Shown one piece after another: positions 6,275 through 10,300 of a stretch of 10,300 nt of DNA (position 1 is its first letter; each line of letters begins with the position of its first letter). The DNA is from JBAZOJ01 sp041648755. GTDB lineage: Bacteria; Planctomycetota; B143-G9. The stretch spans positions 1 through 10,300 of the forward strand of contig JBAZOJ010000134.1 in the NCBI GenBank assembly GCA_041648755.1, read 5' to 3'. The notes under the pieces are model-generated. The model was not told where the DNA came from. It searched no databases and was given only the letters and a program-made list of their open reading frames with translations. The translations under genes were made by a program, and so were the position numbers.

Positions 6275-6366
6275 CGGCCTCCGGCCTCCGGCCTAACGCC
6301 TCCAGCCTGACTTTGCTGTCCGCCCTCTTATTCCTCATTGCGCATTGTTCATTGTTCATTGCTATC
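6275..6366. repeat. Heptamer composite repeat, copy 3
   Basis: The copy has CGGCCTC heptamers at 6275-6294, a 30-base linker, CTCTTATTCC at 6325-6334 and CATTGNN heptamers to about 6361. The linker length and block order match copy 1 exactly, while the linker sequence itself has drifted. Confidence 0.75.
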
Positions 6367-6498
6367 CGCGGCCTCCGGCCTGGCCTCATTGGCTGCTGGA
6401 TCAGCGACGGACGACAGTCTGCTCTGAGCGAGCATCGCGAGCTTGCCCTGAGCGCAATGCGAGTCGAAGAAGTCGACGAGGTCGACAGCCTAATCAGA

Positions 6499-6519
6499 AT
6501 GCGTCCTGCTTCGGCCTTA
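6499..6519. repeat. 21-bp dispersed repeat, copy 2
   Basis: This copy matches 4495-4515, with differences at three positions. It follows the heptamer composite here but precedes it at copy 1, so it is probably an independent element. Confidence 0.4.
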
Positions 6520-6567
6520 CTGCTATGGCAAAATCCAGTTCGCGATTTTTGGCGTGTGTCTTACATG

Positions 6568-6583
6568 GCTTCGCCGACGAAGC
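6568..6583. repeat. Hairpin GCTTCG-ccga-CGAAGC
   Basis: Perfect six-base arms lie 28 bp past the stop of the second 48-aa gene, on the side where its transcript ends. There is no T-tract, so a terminator role is only possible. Confidence 0.35.
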
Positions 6584-6610
6584 GGTGGCGGGCAAGGAGG
6601 TTTTTCCGTG

Positions 6611-6757
6611 CTACAAGCGTCGTCCCTGGATCAGCCGAACCAGGATCATTATTACCGCGATGACCAGCAGGATGTGGATGAATCCGCCCATGGTGTTCGA
6701 TGTAATGTATCCCACTAACCACAGGACAATTACGATGACTGCGATGAGAACGAGCAT
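6611..6757 (-). CDS. Lmo0937-type small membrane protein, 48 aa (paralogue 2)
   Basis: I translated this short gene directly from the minus strand. It starts at 6757 with AAGGAG six bases upstream and ends at TAG (6611-6613). The protein is hydrophobic: helix 1 MLVLIAVIVIVLWLVGYI, then the family motif GGFIHILL (24-31), helix 2, and a basic RLIQGRRL tail. It is closer to the classic Lmo0937 pattern than its paralogue at 5007-5153, with which it shares 23 of 48 residues and an identical length. The start, stop and leader are all displaced by 1604 bp from those of paralogue 1. Despite under 50% protein identity, the 33-bp leader element is unchanged, which suggests selection on it. Function unknown; an envelope-stress role is inference. 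Confidence 0.87.
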   Translation of the reverse strand: MLVLIAVIVIVLWLVGYITSNTMGGFIHILLVIAVIMILVRLIQGRRL

Positions 6758-6804
6758 AATGGTCTCCTTTGACACAGGATCGGCGACTGCGTTCCATGAA
6801 CCTG

Positions 6805-6856
6805 CTGCAGCCTGACGGGATTAGACTGATCCGTGTAGAGTACGGAGTCTGTTTCA
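6805..6856 (-). promoter_or_regulatory. Conserved leader element upstream of Lmo0937-type gene, copy 2
   Basis: Bases 6824-6856 are identical over 33 bp to 5220-5252. They carry the same imperfect inverted repeat (GACTCCGT, loop, ACGG, bulge, AGTC on the minus strand). CTGCAGCC at 6805-6812 is conserved at the same distance. The element starts about five bases after the expected transcription start. Confidence 0.6.
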
Positions 6857-6860
6857 AAGG

Positions 6861-6869
6861 AGTATATCA
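6861..6869 (-). promoter_or_regulatory. Extended -10 promoter of paralogue 2
   Basis: The minus strand reads TGATATACT, an extended -10 box corresponding to TGGTATACT in copy 1. The spacing to the conserved element is one base shorter than in copy 1. The predicted transcript starts near 6854, giving a leader of about 97 nt. Confidence 0.5.
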
Positions 6870-6926
6870 CGAAGGGCGCACAGGAGGTCTGTGGGATTGC
6901 CGCTGGGGAATGATGCACGGAAAGTA

Positions 6927-6954
6927 AACGAGCCGTCCCGGCTCGTTCTTTTCT
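6927..6954. terminator. Intrinsic terminator, probably bidirectional
   Basis: AACGAGCCG (6927-6935) and CGGCTCGTT (6939-6947) form a perfect nine-base stem with a TCC loop, followed by CTTTTCT on the plus strand. The minus-strand exit reads TTTACTTTCC-like sequence, so it may also stop leftward transcripts such as read-through from the transposase. No plus-strand gene directly precedes it. Confidence 0.65.
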
Positions 6955-6991
6955 GCCACAAACACGAGGCGAGACGCTGAGTTAGTCTTCA

Positions 6992-7001
6992 GTCCCTAGT
7001 C
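6992..7001 (+). repeat. Target-site duplication, left copy
   Basis: GTCCCTAGTC here is repeated at 8468-8477 on the far side of the IS. The identity extends to 12 bp (AGTCCCTAGTCT, 6991-7002 and 8467-8478) because the IS ends begin and finish with matching bases. IS4-family elements commonly make duplications of about 9-13 bp. Confidence 0.75.
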
Positions 7002-7017
7002 TAATGCCATTTACTTA
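7002..7017 (+). repeat. IS left terminal inverted repeat
   Basis: TAATGCCATTTACTTA pairs with the reverse complement of 8452-8467 (TAATACCATTGACTTA), with 14 of 16 bases identical. Confidence 0.8.
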
Positions 7018-7185
7018 AGGACTATAAGTCCAACTAGGGACGGCAGGGCACGGGATCCGGATTTTGGCACAGAGGGATAGCTGCTCCAAGCTCGCTTTTT
7101 GCAGCGGGCATTTCTTCGCCCTGGGCGTGATCCTACTCGATCCTCTGCTATTTCCACGAGCATGATTTTCCATTGTCTCATCTGC

Positions 7186-8397
7186 TCAGTTGGGCTCGCA
7201 GGGGGGGAAAGGTAATCTCCTCTGGATTACCCTCACCGCATGGATGAAGGACAATTCGTTGGGAGCATAGCCCTTTGCGTGTGCTGCCGCGGCCATCGTC
7301 GCCCTCACGGCGTAGTACGAAAGCAGGTAGCCATATAGCTCCTGTTCTACGAGTTCGGGTAACTGGCTGCGCAGGACGCGGTTCGGTCCTATGAGGCCGT
7401 TTTTCAATTCGTCGAATCCCGTCTCTGTCTCCCACCGCTCGGAATACAGATTTGCCAGTTCTTCAGCGGGCGCGGCCTTAGGATCCAGCAACGTCGTGAA
7501 CAACCTTACCAGTTCGCCTTCCTGGCCATTATCGAAGCGGGGCCTGTACTCGATGACTCGGACAATTGCACTCTCCTCTGCCTTGCTCAGTCCCTTCCGG
7601 ATCAGCTTGACAGACGGCCGGATTTCAGCCAGCCAGCTTCCGTCGGCGAGTTTCTCGACTGGTCTCGGCTCCAGGCTGCTCTTCACCCGCCATAGGAGTG
7701 CTCCCGCCTTTTCCGCGCATGCCTGCCACCGTTCAAAGCTGTAGTAGGCCCGGTCAACCAGAAAGATCATGTCCTTCTCAAGTTTCTGCCGAAGTGGATC
7801 GAAGATCCCGGGCTCGTATTCGTCTCCTCCTCCCCAAGCGCATCCCAGAGGAATTCTCGTCCCGCACTCCACCATGACCACAGCTTTGATCTGAGGATAT
7901 CCCCCGGCTCCGAACTGATTCTCATGACAGCCGAATCGAAGCCGGTTGGCCTCGGTGTCCTGCGTCTGCAAGGTAGTCCCGTCGGCCGCTACTAAGCGGT
8001 ATCCTTTCCAGAAACATCCTGGTGTCTCAGGATGCCCCATCGGCTTGGCAAGCGTGTCGAACAACCTGACAAATGGTGCAGCGCCAAGCCGCTTCCGAGC
8101 CTTGGTGATCGCTCCGCCCGTGGCTATAGGAATCCCCTCCATTCGGAATTTCCTGCGCAACGGCTCAAGAAGCATGCCAAGGTTCTCCCGCACCGACACC
8201 TCGGCGTGCATCCCCAACAACAAAACCAGATACATAGTCACCGGTGCCGGTAATAGACGGGTGCGAAGAGACTCGGTTCCCGTTTCCCGTAGCACCTTCT
8301 CAACCTCCTCAGGTGGAATCGTGATCAGAATCGACCCTGTAGATAACTTCTGAATCAGCCCTCCAACATGAACTGAGTCCATCGGCCTTCTCGGCAT
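7186..8397 (-). CDS. IS4-family DDE transposase
   Basis: This 403-aa transposase cuts and pastes its own IS. The start at 8397 is set by AAGGAGG six bases upstream. An N-terminal IS4-type region (about 10-120) precedes the RNase H-like catalytic core. The first catalytic Asp is D139 in VAADGTTL, the second D215 in LVDRAYYS. The glutamate E325 lies in the IS4 signature Y318-x2-R321-x3-E325-x6-K332 (YSERWETETGFDELK). All three catalytic residues and the YREK signature are intact and the frame is uninterrupted, so the enzyme may be active. The C-terminal tail (380-403) is arginine- and proline-rich. Expression should come from the strong promoter at the right end of the element. Confidence 0.95.
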   Translation of the reverse strand: MPRRPMDSVHVGGLIQKLSTGSILITIPPEEVEKVLRETGTESLRTRLLPAPVTMYLVLLLGMHAEVSVRENLGMLLEPLRRKFRMEGIPIATGGAITKARKRLGAAPFVRLFDTLAKPMGHPETPGCFWKGYRLVAADGTTLQTQDTEANRLRFGCHENQFGAGGYPQIKAVVMVECGTRIPLGCAWGGGDEYEPGIFDPLRQKLEKDMIFLVDRAYYSFERWQACAEKAGALLWRVKSSLEPRPVEKLADGSWLAEIRPSVKLIRKGLSKAEESAIVRVIEYRPRFDNGQEGELVRLFTTLLDPKAAPAEELANLYSERWETETGFDELKNGLIGPNRVLRSQLPELVEQELYGYLLSYYAVRATMAAAAHAKGYAPNELSFIHAVRVIQRRLPFPPCEPN

Positions 8398-8431
8398 GGT
8401 TCGCCTCCTTTTTCATCCAAACCCGCCGGGG

Positions 8432-8459
8432 ATTATACACGAAAAAGGGACTAAGTCAA
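8432..8459 (-). promoter_or_regulatory. Transposase promoter with -35 in the terminal repeat
   Basis: On the minus strand TTGACT (8459-8454, five of six bases) is separated by 16 bases from a perfect TATAAT (8437-8432), 35 bp before the transposase ATG. The -35 lies inside the right terminal repeat. In the left terminal repeat the corresponding hexamer is TTTACT, so it would not drive outward transcription as well. Confidence 0.65.
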
Positions 8460-8467
8460 TGGTATTA
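8452..8467 (+). repeat. IS right terminal inverted repeat
   Basis: TAAGTCAATGGTATTA is the inverted partner of 7002-7017. AGGGACTAA (8446-8454) and TTAGTCCCT (8465-8473) form an additional inverted repeat across this end. Confidence 0.8.
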
Positions 8468-8477
8468 GTCCCTAGTC
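8468..8477 (+). repeat. Target-site duplication, right copy
   Basis: GTCCCTAGTC is identical to 6992-7001 and directly abuts the right terminal repeat. Confidence 0.75.
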
Positions 8478-8538
8478 TGTCGTCTGTAGCTGATCCGGCA
8501 GCGTGGCAAGAACGCGCCGGGACGGTTGCTTCTACTCT

Positions 8539-8574
8539 GGCGGGCATTCCGCCCCTCTACCTCTGGGAGAGGGG
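8539..8574. repeat. Adjacent palindromes downstream of the membrane protein gene
   Basis: GGCGG-gcatt-CCGCC (8539-8553) overlaps the first bases of a longer palindrome. CCCCTCT (8552-8558) pairs with AGAGGGG (8568-8574), with further CC/GG pairing inside. They look like REP-type dispersed palindromes and could form a 3'-end structure for the minus-strand gene that stops at 8705, but there is no T-tract. The rest of 8479-8704 shows only CT-rich spacer and no gene. Confidence 0.4.
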
Positions 8575-8704
8575 AACCAAAGGGGAGAGGGACTGATTGC
8601 TAATTCGATCACGCAGGGCCCTCCTCCTTCCCTCCAAAACCTACAGTCGACGGACGCCGGACGACGGACTGGCCTCGGACATTCATCATTTCTCGCCCCG
8701 CCCC

Positions 8705-9253
8705 CTACCTCCGCCCTCCAGCCATCAGCCACCGGCCGGACCAAGATGATCCCTGATCTTTCTTCTCACAGGGCTTGAAGACGGAGATGAAAACCAATGC
8801 CGTCAGGACCACCACCTGCACCCAGCCGAAAATGAGGCCCATCTGCTGGCAATGGAGATATTCCGGATCGGATAGGGCGGCAATACCTTGCTCGCTGGAA
8901 ATGTCCAGCATGCGGACCTCCCACGGCCCAAGGAAAAATGCGCCGAACAGGATTGCGGCGACGGTGACTATCCATTTCAAAGTGACCCAGATGTGCGAAA
9001 AAAAGCCGCAAGTTGTGAACATGCTGTACACGAGCCCCGTCAAAAGGCATCCCAATGCTCCCGGGATCAGGATGACGGCTATGTCAACCACGTGGATACT
9101 GCGGTTGACGCCCAATATCACTCCACCGTCGGTCACCCCGATCTTGGCAAGGTACATCAGGTTCAGGGAAATGGCCCCGCCAACCCAACAGCAGACCGTC
9201 GCGATGTGAATTCCCTTCAGCCACTTCAGTCCGGTCGGCCCGAGAAGATACAT
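8705..9253 (-). CDS. Four-helix integral membrane protein of unknown function
   Basis: The 182-aa protein starts at 9253, supported by GGAGG seven bases upstream and a possible -10 TAAGAT (9275-9280, minus strand). Four hydrophobic segments are evident, at about 10-35, 53-78, 88-109 and 137-160. The first contains HIATVCCWVGGAISL with H16 and W23; another histidine, H54, opens the second, and K93 lies within the third. The layout recalls small predicted integral membrane proteins of the DUF2269/CopD-like sort, but I cannot assign a family with certainty. The last 15 or so residues (GSSWSGRWLMAGGRR) are unlike the rest and are encoded in repeat-like spacer DNA, so the natural C-terminus may once have been near residue 167. 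It is transcribed in the same direction as the kinase upstream, 187 bp away. Confidence 0.75.
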   Translation of the reverse strand: MYLLGPTGLKWLKGIHIATVCCWVGGAISLNLMYLAKIGVTDGGVILGVNRSIHVVDIAVILIPGALGCLLTGLVYSMFTTCGFFSHIWVTLKWIVTVAAILFGAFFLGPWEVRMLDISSEQGIAALSDPEYLHCQQMGLIFGWVQVVVLTALVFISVFKPCEKKDQGSSWSGRWLMAGGRR

Positions 9254-9348
9254 AGGTGATCCTCCGAGAAGCGTATCTTAGCACGGGGCAATCAAAAAGC
9301 GAAAAGTTTCACGATACATCCATTAGCGAATCTGGGAAGGCCTTGGAT

Positions 9349-9364
9349 CCCGCCAGTAGGCGGG
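9349..9364. repeat. Hairpin CCCGCC-agta-GGCGGG
   Basis: Perfect six-base arms with a four-base loop lie 77 bp downstream of the kinase stop codon on the minus strand. There is no T-tract; this may be a dispersed palindrome or a weak terminator. Confidence 0.4.
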
Positions 9365-9369
9365 CTTTG

Positions 9370-9411
9370 CTCCGGCCGGAGGCCCTGAGCCTGTCGAATG
9401 GGTCGAATGGG
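9370..9411. repeat. Dispersed palindromic repeat remnant
   Basis: CTCCGGCCGGAG (9370-9381) is a perfect 12-bp palindrome. It is followed by GCCCTGAGCCTGTCGAA (9382-9398), worded like the CCCTGAGCxxGTCGAAGGG palindromes dispersed in many bacterial genomes. The nonamer TCGAATGGG occurs twice in tandem (9394-9402, 9403-9411). Related CTGAGCG wording occurs at about 6423-6475. Confidence 0.4.
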
Positions 9412-9440
9412 AGCCTGCCGATAGGGGGAAAGCAGGATCG

Positions 9441-10300
9441 TCATTCAGCGTTGTCCAATTGCTCCCCCATCGGCAGCAGCACCTCAAACCGCGTTCCGTG
9501 GCCGGGTGCGCTCCGAAGCTGTATGGTTCCGCCGTGCGACGTGACAATTCCGTGTACCACCGATAGCCCAAGCCCCGTGCCCTGACCGATTTCCTTTGTG
9601 GTGTAGAAGGGCAGGAATACTTTCTCGCGGACCTCGTCAGTCATTCCCTCTCCGTCATCCTCGACTACAAGACGCAAATAGGCTCCTGTGCTTGCCAGCG
9701 ACACACGGACCTCGCCGCCCCGGTTGCTCGCCTGCAGTGCATTGACAACCAAGTTCAGCACAACCTGGCGCAGTTGGCTCGCGTCGGCGACGATCGAACC
9801 AACATCATCAAACTGCCGCTTCAGGATGATACCGGACTCATCAAAGCGAGATGCGACGAGCCCCAGCGCTTCCTCGACCACCTGGTGCAGGTCAATCGGA
9901 CGCTTGTCCGGCCTTGTCTGGCGGGCAAAGAGCATCAGTTTCCGGATTACCTCTCGCGCATGCAGCGCAGCTTTGGTAATTTTATCGAGGTCGCGAACCG
10001 TGGCATCCGGGAGGTCCGGGGATTTTGCCGCAAGCTGCGCAAAGCCCAGCACGGCTCCAAGCGGCTCATTGAGTTCGTGCGCGGTCCCTGCGGCAAGCGT
10101 TCCGATGGTCGCGAGGCGATCCGCGAGCCTCAGTTGCTCCTCGAGGCGGCTTTGCTCAGTCCGGGCCTGGGTATAAGCTGCGGCGAGTTCTCCCAATTCG
10201 TCCTGGCTCGCGGGCGTCATGGGGGATGAAGCAAGTGGAGTACCTGATGCCTGAATTGCCGACATCGAGCGCCTGACAGACAGGTAAATCGCCACCAGCA
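9441..10300 (-). CDS. Sensor histidine kinase, C-terminal part (runs off the window)
   Basis: The frame is open through the right edge, so the N-terminal sensor part is missing. From the edge inward come the end of a membrane helix (LVAIYLSV), a HAMP-like or coiled linker rich in Q, E and R, and the HisKA dimerisation domain. The phosphoacceptor histidine is in GTAHELNEPLGAVLGF (codon 10077-10079). The HATPase_c domain follows with N box NLVVNALQA, G1 box EDDGEGM, F box FLPFYTTK and G2 box GTGLGLSVVHG. All catalytic boxes are intact. The HELNEPL wording resembles the NtrB/ZraS-like group that usually pairs with a response regulator, and none is seen in the window. The ligand cannot be inferred. 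The protein ends MGEQLDNAE. Confidence 0.93.
   Translation of the reverse strand, partial: LVAIYLSVRRSMSAIQASGTPLASSPMTPASQDELGELAAAYTQARTEQSRLEEQLRLADRLATIGTLAAGTAHELNEPLGAVLGFAQLAAKSPDLPDATVRDLDKITKAALHAREVIRKLMLFARQTRPDKRPIDLHQVVEEALGLVASRFDESGIILKRQFDDVGSIVADASQLRQVVLNLVVNALQASNRGGEVRVSLASTGAYLRLVVEDDGEGMTDEVREKVFLPFYTTKEIGQGTGLGLSVVHGIVTSHGGTIQLRSAPGHGTRFEVLLPMGEQLDNAE

Larger units (their letters stand above)
6264..6610. other. Repeat-rich spacer without genes
   Basis: This 347-bp gap lies between the convergent DUF2752 gene and the second 48-aa gene. It contains a heptamer composite repeat (6275-6366), another CGGCCTCCGGCCT stretch (about 6367-6381), a CTGAGCG...GCGAG doublet near 6423-6473 and the 21-bp repeat (6499-6519). 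A small hairpin lies at 6568-6583. Open frames crossing it, such as those from 6313 or 6345, have no family features and read through repeats, so I do not call them genes. Confidence 0.7.
7002..8467 (-). mobile_element. IS4-family insertion sequence, apparently intact
   Basis: The element is about 1466 bp, bounded by imperfect terminal inverted repeats and a flanking direct repeat of 10-12 bp. The left terminus TAATGCC...ACTTAAGGA is typical of IS4-family ends. One transposase gene fills most of it, leaving 184 bp untranslated at its 3' side. The exact ends are uncertain by a base or two because the duplication and the terminal repeats share bases. Intact ends, an intact frame and a perfect duplication indicate a fairly recent insertion into spacer DNA, without disruption of a visible gene. 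Confidence 0.88.

Noticed and set aside
6345..6815. 156-aa plus-strand frame over the spacer and the second 48-aa gene
   Set aside because: Translated from repeats and antisense to the SD-supported Lmo0937-type gene.
7946..8353. 135-aa plus-strand frame within the IS
   Set aside because: Antisense to the transposase, without SD or motif.
8775..9209. 144-aa plus-strand frame opposite the membrane protein gene
   Set aside because: A reverse shadow of a gene with a good SD and four hydrophobic segments.
9774..10229. 151-aa plus-strand frame opposite the histidine kinase
   Set aside because: Antisense to intact HisKA and HATPase motifs.

Overview
The window is bacterial chromosome, moderately GC-rich. 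Its intergenic DNA is unusually full of short interspersed repeats, so it reads like an environmental or deep-branching Gram-negative-type lineage. An Armatimonadota-like or similar origin is only a guess: no rRNA or marker gene is present. Two genes have a -10 box directly in front of the ATG (leaderless starts, as known in Deinococcus and Actinobacteria), while most others have clear Shine-Dalgarno sites.

Left part (1-4409, + strand): a full-length MgtA/MgtB-type P3B Mg2+ ATPase, then an RNase II-like RNB-domain ribonuclease with its own SD and a possible promoter.

Centre (4410-6990): a set of tiny membrane proteins separated by repeats. On the minus strand are a 77-aa two-helix protein and two tandem paralogous 48-aa Lmo0937-type proteins (5007-5153 and 6611-6757). 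The paralogues lie exactly 1604 bp apart in start, stop and leader, and share a perfectly conserved 33-bp element in their presumed 5' UTRs. Between them, on the plus strand, is an overlapping pair: a zinc-ribbon/CD225 membrane protein and a DUF2752 protein. Three copies of a heptamer-based repeat (CGGCCTC units, a 30-nt linker, CTCTTATTCC, then CATTGNN units) sit in the gaps.

Right part (6991-10300, minus strand): an apparently intact IS4-family insertion sequence with terminal repeats, a flanking target duplication and a strong promoter whose -35 lies in the terminal repeat; then a four-helix membrane protein of unknown role; then the C-terminal part of a sensor histidine kinase that runs off the window.

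No defence system, CRISPR array, tRNA or rRNA was seen. The most novel-looking signal is the duplicated Lmo0937-type gene unit with its shared leader element. A further copy of the region upstream of that promoter lies at the extreme left edge, hinting at a third unit just outside. The small membrane proteins suggest an envelope-stress theme, but that is inference.
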